Position numbers and translations under genes: made by a program. The notes under the pieces were generated by a model. The model was given only the letters and a program-made list of their open reading frames with translations. It had not been told where the DNA came from and did not search any database. A stretch of DNA of 64,000 nucleotides from Burkholderiales bacterium (lineage in GTDB: Bacteria > Pseudomonadota > Gammaproteobacteria > Burkholderiales > SG8-41): assembly GCA_019635015.1 (NCBI GenBank), contig JAHCAG010000002.1, positions 1-64,000 of the forward strand, read 5' to 3'. Of the stretch, positions 8,464-16,217 are shown piece by piece. Positions within the stretch are counted from its first letter, which is position 1. The number at the start of each line of letters is the position of its first letter.

Positions 8464-10105
8464 GTCTTCCTCCTTCAGTAAGTTGACCGTTGATTTCTCT
8501 TCTGCCAGACCGGATCATGTCGGCTGCTTTCTCGGCGATCATCAGCACGGAAGCGTTGAGATGCGCCGAGATAAGCCGAGGCATGACCGATGCATCCACA
8601 ACCCGCAGGCGCTCCACGCCGAGCACCCGGAGCTCCGGGTCGAGTACTGCACTTGGCCCACTTCCCATCGCGCAGGTTCCGGTCGGGTGAAACACCGTTG
8701 CCACAGTGCGCCGGATCCATTCCACGATGTCCGATTTCGTCCTGACATCAGCGCCAGGCGCGATCTCGGCTCCGCGAAAGGGATCGAGTGGCGCTGCGCA
8801 AGCCATCTGGCGCGCGCGTTCAAAGCCTTCGAGCAAAGTGACCAAATCTCCTGGCTCAGAGAGAAAATTAAAGTGGATCCGCACGGGATCCAGTGGCCCG
8901 GCCGAGCGCAGCAGGACTTCACCCCGGCTACGTGGATGCAGCAGCGCTGGACGAATGCCGAATCCGTCCCTGTAGGCAGGCCGCAGCCACGGGAACCAGA
9001 GCCGTGCACCAGGCGGTGCGCACCGGATCATGAACTCGATGTCCGGGACCACGAAATCCGGACAGGTCTTGACGAACGCGAGCAACCCGCCAGGCAGCTC
9101 CGTGGCTGCGCCCGCACCGAAGAGATATGCCGCCAGCATGCTGGCTGACATCCGATCGAACCGCATCCTCCTATGAAAAGGCCCCGGCTCCCGTCGCTCC
9201 CAATACATGGAAAGGGCAAGATGATCTTGCAGGTTTTTCCCAACTGGCAGGTCCACCAATGGCTTAATGCCGAACTCCTGCAGATGGCCAGCGGGTCCGA
9301 TACCCGACAGCATCAGCAGTTGCGGGGTATTGAACGTTCCGGAGGACAGGATCACTTCACGATCCGCGATCACACGCACGCGGCTGCCTCGGTGTATGTA
9401 TTCGAGGCCGGTTGCACGCCGTCCTTCCACTGCGACCTTGGCTGCATGTCCACCCGTGACAAGGTGAAGATTCGGGCGCCGGAGTGCCGGCTTAAGGTAC
9501 GCCGCAGCGGCAGACGATCGCCGCCCTCCTCGAATGCTGTACTGGGTCCGGCCAAAACCTTCCGGCCGCAGGCCATTCAAGTCATCCGTGTGCGTGAATC
9601 CGGAAACTTGGCCCGCCTCAATCCACGCGTCGAGAAGCGGATCCCGGAACCGCCCGCCTTCCACACCAACCGGCCCGTCACCTCCACGCACATCGTCCCC
9701 GCCCCTTTCCCAACTTTCGCTTCGCTTGAAATATGGCAAAACATCCTTGAATGACCACCCGTGCGCCCCGTCTTGCACCCATTGGTCATAGTCCCCGGGA
9801 TGCCCGCGCGTGTACGCCATCATGTTGATTGAGGACGATCCGCCGAGAACCTTGCCGCGCGTCGCGACAATTGCTCTTTCATGCAACTGCAATTCCGGCT
9901 CGCTCTTCAATCCCCAATCAAACATGCCTCTCTCGAGCATCCTGCCAACGCCGAGCGGAATATGAATCAGCGGATGGCGATCATGCCCGCCCGCCTCGAC
10001 AAGGAGCACATGTATCCCCGGATCTTCGGTCAGGCGGTTCGCAAGCACACAGCCCGCCGATCCAGCCCCTACCACGATATAGTCGTAAGATCTTCTGCTG
10101 AGCAC
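8447..10105 (-). CDS. GMC-family FAD-dependent oxidoreductase (choline / alcohol dehydrogenase-like)
   Basis: A 552-residue flavoprotein with the ADP-binding GAGSAGCVLANRL motif at about 13-25, the GMC signature region around GKVLGGSSSINMMAYTRG, the second signature SSGTFNTPQLLMLSGIGP, and the active-site FHPTGTCAMG (His near 473). The closing SAHLNASVLMIAEKAAD carries the second active-site position (His near 515, Asn two residues on). GMC enzymes oxidise primary alcohols to aldehydes. Initiation is likely at the GTG at 10105. The gene follows the aldehyde dehydrogenase gene, so alcohol to aldehyde to acid is the obvious route. Substrate is unknown. Confidence 0.93.
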   Translation of the reverse strand: MLSRRSYDYIVVGAGSAGCVLANRLTEDPGIHVLLVEAGGHDRHPLIHIPLGVGRMLERGMFDWGLKSEPELQLHERAIVATRGKVLGGSSSINMMAYTRGHPGDYDQWVQDGAHGWSFKDVLPYFKRSESWERGGDDVRGGDGPVGVEGGRFRDPLLDAWIEAGQVSGFTHTDDLNGLRPEGFGRTQYSIRGGRRSSAAAAYLKPALRRPNLHLVTGGHAAKVAVEGRRATGLEYIHRGSRVRVIADREVILSSGTFNTPQLLMLSGIGPAGHLQEFGIKPLVDLPVGKNLQDHLALSMYWERREPGPFHRRMRFDRMSASMLAAYLFGAGAATELPGGLLAFVKTCPDFVVPDIEFMIRCAPPGARLWFPWLRPAYRDGFGIRPALLHPRSRGEVLLRSAGPLDPVRIHFNFLSEPGDLVTLLEGFERARQMACAAPLDPFRGAEIAPGADVRTKSDIVEWIRRTVATVFHPTGTCAMGSGPSAVLDPELRVLGVERLRVVDASVMPRLISAHLNASVLMIAEKAADMIRSGRREINGQLTEGGRHDVPV

Positions 10106-10136
10106 GGTGCGCCGTCTCGAATCTATTGGGCCGTAC

Positions 10137-11585
10137 TCAGTTCAACTGCGTGACGAACTTCGTTACGAGGTAACCGTCGAAATTCTCAGATCCCCCTTTG
10201 CTCCCGTAGCCACTGTCTTTGGTGCCGCCGAATGGGGTCTCGGCAAGCGCCATGCCAAAGTGATTGATATTGACCATCCCCGCCTCGAGCCCATTCGACA
10301 CAGCGGTTGCGACCTTCGTTGATGTTGTGAATGCATACGAAGCAAGACCATACGGCAGACTGTTCGCTCGCGCGATGACCTCGTCTAATGTCTTGAAACG
10401 CACGATCGGCGCGATCGGCCCGAAAGGCTCGGTCGTCATCAACCTGCAGTCATCGGGAAGATCAGTCACCACGGTTGGCGAAAAAAAATTGCCGCGTACA
10501 CCAATCCTGGACCCACCCACCAGAATCCTGCCGCCGCGCCGATCAGCATCCTCCATGAACGATGCCATCACCGGCATGCGGCGCGCAATCGCGAGCGGCC
10601 CCATCCCGGTATCCTTCTCCAAACCACTGCCGACCTTGAGTGCCCTCGCGTAGTCGGCGAATTTCCCGACGAAGCGGTCGTAAACCTTCTCGTGTACATA
10701 CATCCGCGAAGGTGACACGCAGATCTGGCCCGAGTTCCGGTACTTGAAGGCGGCCAGCATCTCCGCGGCACGTTCAACTTCGGCATCCTCGAACACAATC
10801 GCCGGAGCGTGCCCGCCCAACTCCAGCGTGCAACGCTTCACCAGCGATCCGGCGAGCGCCCCGAGTTGCATCCCAACGGCCACCGAACCCGTGAACGAGA
10901 TGACTCGCACGATGGGTGAACGAATCAGGTAGCTGGAAATTTCCGCTGGATCACCCCAGACGCAGTTCAAGCACCCGGCAGGCAGTCCGGCGTCATGGAA
11001 TATGCGTGCCAGCGCGACTGTTGCACTGGGCGATTCTTCGGGCCCCTTCAGAATGACGGTGCAACCCGAGGCCAGCGCCGCAACAACAGCGCGGATGGGG
11101 AACGGGAAATTCCAAGGTGTGAAGGCCGCGCATACACCTGCAGGCTCACGGATCACTATCTGGCGCACACCCTCAGCACGCGGAGGAATTACACGACCGT
11201 AGATACGGCGGCCCTCCTCCGCGCTCCACTCCGCATGCTCTGCACCGTTGTTGACCTCGTTGATTGCATCCGCTATTACCTTGCCCTCGTCAAGCGTGAT
11301 GTTTCGCGCGATCTGTTGTGCACGGTCGCGCACCAGTTCAGCCGCCTTTCGAAGCACCTTCGAGCGCTCCATTGGCGAGGTTGCGCGCCAGATCCGGAAC
11401 GCCTTCTGTGCAGCAAAGAGCGCGCGATCAAGATCGTCCTTTGTCGCGTGCGGCAACTGGCCGAGAACCTCGTCGGTGGCGGGGTTGAGGACATCCTGCG
11501 TCTTCCGACCTTCATGCCCCAGGAATTGTCCATCAATGTAAAGGGATAGATCTTCGTAAACTCGAGCGCCCGTAGGCATATCCAT
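10137..11585 (-). CDS. NAD(P)-dependent aldehyde dehydrogenase (succinate-semialdehyde dehydrogenase-like)
   Basis: The 482-residue protein has the complete ALDH active site: PWNFPF (Asn159), the general-base glutamate in LELGGHAP (Glu255) and the nucleophile in [11 protein letters not shown] (Cys289). Architecture and length fit the succinate-semialdehyde / glycolaldehyde dehydrogenase branch. It would oxidise an aldehyde to the acid in the cytoplasm. The start at 11585 has AGGAG upstream and removes a 32-residue extension that looks unlike the family. It is the first gene of the operon that continues with the GMC oxidoreductase and two Bug receptors, and its promoter region contains copy 2 of the shared control element. 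Confidence 0.93.
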   Translation of the reverse strand: MDMPTGARVYEDLSLYIDGQFLGHEGRKTQDVLNPATDEVLGQLPHATKDDLDRALFAAQKAFRIWRATSPMERSKVLRKAAELVRDRAQQIARNITLDEGKVIADAINEVNNGAEHAEWSAEEGRRIYGRVIPPRAEGVRQIVIREPAGVCAAFTPWNFPFPIRAVVAALASGCTVILKGPEESPSATVALARIFHDAGLPAGCLNCVWGDPAEISSYLIRSPIVRVISFTGSVAVGMQLGALAGSLVKRCTLELGGHAPAIVFEDAEVERAAEMLAAFKYRNSGQICVSPSRMYVHEKVYDRFVGKFADYARALKVGSGLEKDTGMGPLAIARRMPVMASFMEDADRRGGRILVGGSRIGVRGNFFSPTVVTDLPDDCRLMTTEPFGPIAPIVRFKTLDEVIARANSLPYGLASYAFTTSTKVATAVSNGLEAGMVNINHFGMALAETPFGGTKDSGYGSKGGSENFDGYLVTKFVTQLN

Positions 11586-11700
11586 CTGAGAATGCTCTCC
11601 TGTATCTTGAACAAAGTTCCGGAAGTGGCGTGTTCTGCTGCCATGGCCCCGCAATGCCAGTGCGATGCGTGACCGGGCCAACCTGTGCCCCTCATTTGAC

Positions 11701-11877
11701 TGGCTGCTTTTTTGAATTATTTATTCCCCATCCATCCTAAGGAATTGATTATTTGTCATCAGTCGATGACTTTTTGTCTCACCCTGACCAACAAAATTTT
11801 ATGTTCTGACAGCGCCGTTTCCAGGAAACAGACGGCTTCACAGACCATCGTTCACGTTGGTTATTCCCAGCAGGAAG
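11701..11877 (-). promoter_or_regulatory. shared upstream control element, copy 2
   Basis: Diverged duplicate of 6021-6200, here 116-292 bases upstream of the aldehyde dehydrogenase start. Both palindromes are kept: GTCAT-N6-ATGAC at 11755-11770 and TTTCCAGGAAA at 11818-11828. The ATAAATAATTC block recurs near 11712-11722. Similarity stops at about 11877, where high-GC sequence of a beta-propeller gene begins on the other strand. Confidence 0.65.
11755..11770. promoter_or_regulatory. candidate operator, GTCAT-N6-ATGAC
   Basis: Second copy of the palindrome at 6079-6094; arms identical, spacer changed at two of six positions. Confidence 0.5.
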
Positions 11878-12326
11878 ACAGCTGCCAAATCTGGGTCGCC
11901 ACCGACCACGGGAAGGTGGCTTTCGACCCCGCCAGCGGCAAGGTGCTGGCCTCGATCCCCGCGCCCGGCCAGGGCAACGACTCGGGCCTCGCCTGGGCCG
12001 AGGGCAGCCTGTGGGTGGGCCAGTACCGCGAGCGGAAAATTTTCCAGATCGATCCGGAAACCGGCAAGGTCCTGCGCAGCATCGAATCGAACCGCTTCGT
12101 CACCGGCGTGACCTGGGTCGACGGCGAACTGTGGCACGGCACCTGGGAAGGTGATGACAGCGACATCCGCCGCATCGATCCGCAGAGCGGCGCGGTGCTG
12201 GAACGGCTGGAAATGCCCAAGGGCGTTGGTGTCAGCGGACTGGAGTCCGACGGCAAAGACCTGTTTTATGCCGGTGGCGGCGGCAGCGGGCGGGTGCGCG
12301 CGGTCAGAAGGCCGAAACGGGGCTGA
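11878..12326 (+). pseudogene. 5'-truncated beta-propeller protein (glutamine cyclotransferase / Vgb-like)
   Basis: The readable 3' part encodes about 148 residues with three or four repeats of the type LAWAEGSLWVGQYRERK and VTWVDGELWHGTWEGD, each followed by IDPxTGxVL, and ends SGRVRAVRRPKRG. This repeat pattern is that of small beta-propellers related to glutamine cyclotransferase and streptogramin lyase, which as recalled are about 230 residues long, so roughly the first third is missing. The frame stays open leftward only through the control element of the aldehyde dehydrogenase operon, which is not coding for this family. The gene appears to have been cut by insertion or rearrangement at about 11877. 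Confidence 0.65.
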
Positions 12327-12372
12327 TCAAAAAGCGAAGCCTCGCTGTCGGGAAACGCAGGGCCGGCAGGCC

Positions 12373-14166
12373 CTACCCCGCCCTGCGCCCCGCAATCCAC
12401 CCCAGCAGTTCCTCCGCCGGAAACGGCCGCGCGATGGCATAACCCTGCGCATGGTCGCAGCCGTGGGCCGCGAGGTATTCGATGGCGGCGGGATCCTCGA
12501 CGCCTTCCGCGGTCACTTCCAGCCCGAGGCCCTGCGCCATCGCGATCACGGTCTTGACGATCGACTGGTCGCGGCGGTCGGTGAGCAGGTTGCGGACGAA
12601 GGCCTGGTCGATCTTCAGGTGATCGACCGGCAAGGCCTTCAGGTACTGCAGCGAAGACTGCCCGGTCCCGAAATCATCGACCGCCAGCCGGAAACCGCGC
12701 TGCTTGAGGGTCTGCAGCAGGCGCGCGCTGATGTCCTGGTCGCCGAGGATGCCGCTCTCGGTGATCTCGAATTCGATCTGCCGCGGATCGATCGTGTGGC
12801 GCGCGGCAAGGTCGTCGATGAACTGCGGCAGATCGGGGTCGCCCAGGTCGCGCGCGGTGAGGTTGATCGACACCTGCAGGTCCGGAAGCTCGGCGCGCCA
12901 GACCTGCAGGTGGTCAAAGGCGGATTCCAGCACCCAGCGGGTCAGCAGGTGGATCAGCGAGGTGCGCTCGGCATGGGGAATGAAGGTCGCGGGCGGTATG
13001 CCGTCGCTGCCGGGCGGCTGCCAGCGCATCAGCATCTCGACGCCGGTGTAGCGCCGGTCGGAGAGACGCAGCTTGGGCTGGCACCAGAGCCGGAATTCAC
13101 CGGCGGCAACGGCGTCGGGAATGCGGCCCAGCAGCGTCAGTGTCTCGCGGTTGGCGGCATCGGCGCCGCGGTCGTAGATCGACCAGGCCTGGCCCTTCTT
13201 CATCGCCGCGTGCATCGCGATGCTGGCCTTCTGGATCAGTTCCTCGGGTTCGCTGCCGTGCAGCGGGAACTCGGCCATGCCGATGCTGGTGTCGACGTAG
13301 ACGTGGATGTCATCCACATCGAAGGAGCGGCACAGCACGGCGGTGACGCCGCGCAGGGACTCCGACGAGCCCTCGGCCCGGGTCACCGCGACGAAACGGT
13401 CGGTATGGTACTGGCACAGCAGGAAGGGTTGAGGCAGGCAGCCGGCTATGCGCTCGTACACCGCGGTCATCAGCGGCTTGCTGAGATCCGGCCCCAGCGT
13501 GTTGATGATCTCGAGATAGTTGTCGACGTTGATCACGACGACCAGGAATTTCGGCGACAGAGTGTGCCGGCGCAGCGCATCACGCAGCGCGCGCTCGAGG
13601 TACATGCGGTTGGGGAGTCCGGTGTGGACATTGCGCTCCGACACCCATTGCGTGCGCGTGATGTGGGCGCGCATCACCGAGAACAGGTAACCCGCAAGGC
13701 CGCCGACCAGGCAGAAGAAGAACATGCGGTAGACCCAGTTGACCGTGTGCTGCAGCTCGCCGGTGACGGTATCGATGGGCATGTACGGCCCCAGCACGAG
13801 GCCGCCGGCGATGCCGGCGATGATTCCGCCGGGCAGGCCGAACAGCAGACCCGCGATCACCAGCGCCAGGTACATCGCGTGCGAATAGACGAACTTGATG
13901 CCGCCGGTCGCATGCACCAGGAAACCGACGCCGGCGATCAGCAGCACAACCAGGATGAGGGCCGCGATCCTGACCGCGGGACGGTCCGCGTAATCGAACC
14001 ACCGGACATTGCGCAAATGGCGCAACAGCGGACTCTGCATGTCCATCAGACTTGCCCTGTCTGCCGGGGGAGCACGGCGATCCGCGCGTCCGGCTGCGAT
14101 TGTTTTTGTTGTTGCGGGAGCGGGCAGCACCGTCACACCTTCGCGCGCCGGTCGCATGTCCACCAT
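12373..14166 (-). CDS. membrane-bound GGDEF-EAL protein, probable c-di-GMP phosphodiesterase with degenerate GGDEF
   Basis: A protein of up to 597 residues with several N-terminal membrane segments (about 66-86, 95-125, 147-165), a GGDEF-fold domain (about 175-335) and a C-terminal EAL domain (about 345-590). At the GGDEF signature the sequence is YHTDRF (253-258), so cyclase activity is unlikely. The EAL motif reads EML (377-379), but the glutamates and aspartates of INLTA, FEITES, VDDFGTG and LKID and the TAEGVE segment are kept, so hydrolysis of c-di-GMP is plausible. The start is uncertain: 14166 or the ATG at 14046, which drops a 40-residue low-complexity leader. It is divergent from a second EAL gene. 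Confidence 0.9.
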   Translation of the reverse strand: MVDMRPAREGVTVLPAPATTKTIAAGRADRRAPPADRASLMDMQSPLLRHLRNVRWFDYADRPAVRIAALILVVLLIAGVGFLVHATGGIKFVYSHAMYLALVIAGLLFGLPGGIIAGIAGGLVLGPYMPIDTVTGELQHTVNWVYRMFFFCLVGGLAGYLFSVMRAHITRTQWVSERNVHTGLPNRMYLERALRDALRRHTLSPKFLVVVINVDNYLEIINTLGPDLSKPLMTAVYERIAGCLPQPFLLCQYHTDRFVAVTRAEGSSESLRGVTAVLCRSFDVDDIHVYVDTSIGMAEFPLHGSEPEELIQKASIAMHAAMKKGQAWSIYDRGADAANRETLTLLGRIPDAVAAGEFRLWCQPKLRLSDRRYTGVEMLMRWQPPGSDGIPPATFIPHAERTSLIHLLTRWVLESAFDHLQVWRAELPDLQVSINLTARDLGDPDLPQFIDDLAARHTIDPRQIEFEITESGILGDQDISARLLQTLKQRGFRLAVDDFGTGQSSLQYLKALPVDHLKIDQAFVRNLLTDRRDQSIVKTVIAMAQGLGLEVTAEGVEDPAAIEYLAAHGCDHAQGYAIARPFPAEELLGWIAGRRAG

Positions 14167-14597
14167 TTGCGCACCCGTTCAGATCAGTTCAGATGCGACA
14201 CACCGAGAGTAATACCGAATTCGTGGCGTGACAAACCTAACAAAATGATAGATTTTGCCGCCGCACAGTCCATTATTTGCACGCGCAATGGCTGTAACAG
14301 CAATTCAGCAGACACTGATTCACGGTGGAAGAGCCCACCGGGCCACCGGTGACACCCGCATCCTCCCGTGGCCACAGCCGGCCTGCCATACCGGCATCCA
14401 CTCCGGCTCACCGCGCACCGCCAACCGGATGAGCCCGCCCGAAAATTCCGGAAGATGCGGGACAGGAATTAAAGTGAAGTTAAAATTGTCTCATCCAATC
14501 ATCGGCACACGCTTCCCCTGCAGCACGGGACCGGCACCGCCGACACCAAGAGCCGTATGGCCGGAAAAATGATCGGATCAGTTGAGCACGGAGGATC
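14167..14597. other. divergent promoter region between the two c-di-GMP genes
   Basis: About 430 bases with no gene recognised. It must hold promoters for both the GGDEF-EAL gene (leftward) and the EAL gene (rightward). The part 14210-14310 is AT-richer than the rest. No confident -35/-10 pair or operator could be assigned. Confidence 0.5.
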
Positions 14598-15413
14598 ATG
14601 ATGATGAGCGAAAAAAACTTCAAATCACTGTCATGCAAAGAGTGCCGCGAAGGCGCGGGCCTCGATTTCGACTTCACGATGGCGTTTCAACCGTTCGTCG
14701 ATGTCTCAACCGGCGGCATATTCGGCTACGAGGCCCTGGTGCGCGGCCCCAATCAGGAAGGCGCCGGCGTCATCCTCGGCAAGGTAAACGACAGCAACCG
14801 CTACCAGTTTGATCAGGCTTGCAGGGTGAAGGCGATCGGGCTCGCGGCAAAGCTGGGGCTGGAGGGGGTTTTGAGCATCAACTTCCTGCCGAATGCGATT
14901 TACCGGCCGGAGACCTGTATCCGCGCCACGCTGGAAGCTGCGGAAGAGCTGGACTTCGCGACCGAACGCCTGATGTTCGAAGTCACCGAGGGCGAGCGCG
15001 TCAGCGACCATTCCCATCTGACCAATATTTTCAAGGAATACAAGCGCATCGGTTTCAGGACCGCCATTGATGATTTCGGCGCGGGATATTCCGGACTCAA
15101 CCTGCTCGCGGAATTCCAGCCGGACTACATCAAGCTCGACATGGCATTGACGCGCAACATCGACAAGGACCGCGTGCGCCGCGCAATCGTGCACGGCATC
15201 GTGAGCACCTGCCAGGAACTCAACATGAGGATCATTGCCGAGGGCATCGAGTCTGCAGGCGAGTGCCTGGCCCTGCAGGACGAAGGCGTCACCCTGTTTC
15301 AGGGTTATTTTTTCGCCAAACCCGGCTTTGAACATCTGCCCCGGATTTCCCCCGACGTCCTGGCATCGGTAAAACCGCGCCGCACCGCCGACATCCGCCG
15401 CAGGCCGGGCTAG
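14598..15413 (+). CDS. stand-alone EAL domain protein, probable c-di-GMP phosphodiesterase
   Basis: A 271-residue single-domain EAL protein. Catalytic landmarks are intact: EALVRG (45-47 for EAL), NFLPNAI, FEVTEGERV, AIDDFGAGYSG, YIKLD, IIAEGIES and the FQGYFFAKP end. The N-terminus carries SCKEC, a CxxC pair at residues 13 and 16, ahead of the domain. Three consecutive ATG codons occur; GGAGG at 14590-14594 fits 14601 or 14604 best by spacing, so the first two methionines may not be used. It would hydrolyse c-di-GMP in the cytoplasm and may work with, or against, the divergent GGDEF-EAL protein. Confidence 0.92.
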   Translation: MMMSEKNFKSLSCKECREGAGLDFDFTMAFQPFVDVSTGGIFGYEALVRGPNQEGAGVILGKVNDSNRYQFDQACRVKAIGLAAKLGLEGVLSINFLPNAIYRPETCIRATLEAAEELDFATERLMFEVTEGERVSDHSHLTNIFKEYKRIGFRTAIDDFGAGYSGLNLLAEFQPDYIKLDMALTRNIDKDRVRRAIVHGIVSTCQELNMRIIAEGIESAGECLALQDEGVTLFQGYFFAKPGFEHLPRISPDVLASVKPRRTADIRRRPG

Positions 15414-15415
15414 CC

Positions 15416-16150
15416 TTAGCCGGTGATCTTGCCCGCCAGCACCTCGGCCACATGCAGCACCTGTGTCTGCGCGTCGCCGCGCCGGCGCAAGCGGCCTTCG
15501 ATGTTGAGCATGCAGCCGAGGTCGCCGAGCACCACGGCGTCGGCGCCGCTTGCCGCGATGTTCTCGCATTTGCGCTCGGCAATGTGCGCGGAGATCTCGC
15601 CGTACTTGACGGCGAAAGTGCCGCCAAAACCGCAGCACTGTTCACACTCTTCCATTTCGCGCAGTGTTGCGCCCTCGACCTGCGCCAGCAGCGCGCGCGG
15701 CTGCTGCTTGATGCCCAGTTCCCGCAGTCCCGCGCAGGAATCATGATAAGTTATTGATTTTATTGATATTTTTGACTTTGGCGCAAAACGGGCGATGTTG
15801 GCCAGAAAGTCGGTCAGTTCGTAGGTGCGATCCGCCAGCGCCTTGAGCGGTGCCCCCTCCTCTTCCGGCAGATCCTTCAGCAGCTCGGGGTAATGCGCGC
15901 GGATCATGCCGGCGCAGGAACCGGAAGGCACGACAACATATTCGCAGTCGGCAAACTCGCGCCACAGCTTGCGCGCCAGCGCGAGTGCCGAAGCGCGGTC
16001 GCCGGAGTTGTAGCCGGGCTGGCCGCAGCAGGTCTGGGTTTCCGGCACAACGACTTCGCATCCTGCCTCCTCCAGCAACTGCAACGCGGAGAATCCGATG
16101 CGCGGGCGCATCAGGTCGACGAGGCAGGTCACGAAAAGGCCGGTTTTCAT
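15416..16150 (-). CDS. LutA/GlcF-like (Fe-S)-associated CCG-domain protein
   Basis: The 244-residue protein has two CCG cysteine-rich domains: TQTCCGQPGYNSG (Cys41-42) with SGSCAGM, and HDSCAGL with CEQCCGFGGTF (Cys172-173). This is the layout of LutA, the subunit of the LutABC L-lactate oxidation complex, and of the C-terminal half of glycolate oxidase subunit GlcF. LutB and LutC genes are not adjacent. The ATG at 16150 begins the conserved MKTGLFVTCL. Codons for residues 124-138 (15742-15785) are strikingly AT-rich, with three ATA and three TCA codons in an otherwise high-GC gene. Confidence 0.85.
   Translation of the reverse strand: MKTGLFVTCLVDLMRPRIGFSALQLLEEAGCEVVVPETQTCCGQPGYNSGDRASALALARKLWREFADCEYVVVPSGSCAGMIRAHYPELLKDLPEEEGAPLKALADRTYELTDFLANIARFAPKSKISIKSITYHDSCAGLRELGIKQQPRALLAQVEGATLREMEECEQCCGFGGTFAVKYGEISAHIAERKCENIAASGADAVVLGDLGCMLNIEGRLRRRGDAQTQVLHVAEVLAGKITG
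15742..15782. other. AT-rich motif inside the LutA-like gene
   Basis: Plus-strand GTTATTGATTTTATTGATA resembles the dispersed AT-rich motif seen in intergenic regions at 26128, 30145, 50437, 52401 and 59720. Here it is coding, through rare AT-rich codons. Confidence 0.45.
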
Positions 16151-16172
16151 GCCGGCGATGATACGCGCAAAA

Positions 16173-16200
16173 ACAAACCCCGGCCGCAGCCGGGGTTTGT
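16173..16200 (-). terminator. rho-independent terminator of the exoprotein gene
   Basis: A perfect 12-bp stem (16173-16184 with 16189-16200) around the loop CGCA. On the minus strand it ends in GGTTTGTTTTTG, giving the T-run, 18 bases after the stop of the exoprotein gene. It also separates that gene from the downstream LutA-like gene. Confidence 0.85.
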
Positions 16201-16217
16201 GGCGAGGCTGCCGCCGT

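Noticed and set aside
11712-11877. Coding extension of the beta-propeller gene toward the left
   Set aside because: This stretch is the second copy of the shared control element; the same sequence at 6021-6200 is not coding for a propeller.
12151-14352. Long open frame on the plus strand opposite the GGDEF-EAL gene
   Set aside because: It is the antisense of a gene with clear domains; high GC keeps such frames open, and the protein is Arg/Ala/Gly-rich without motifs.
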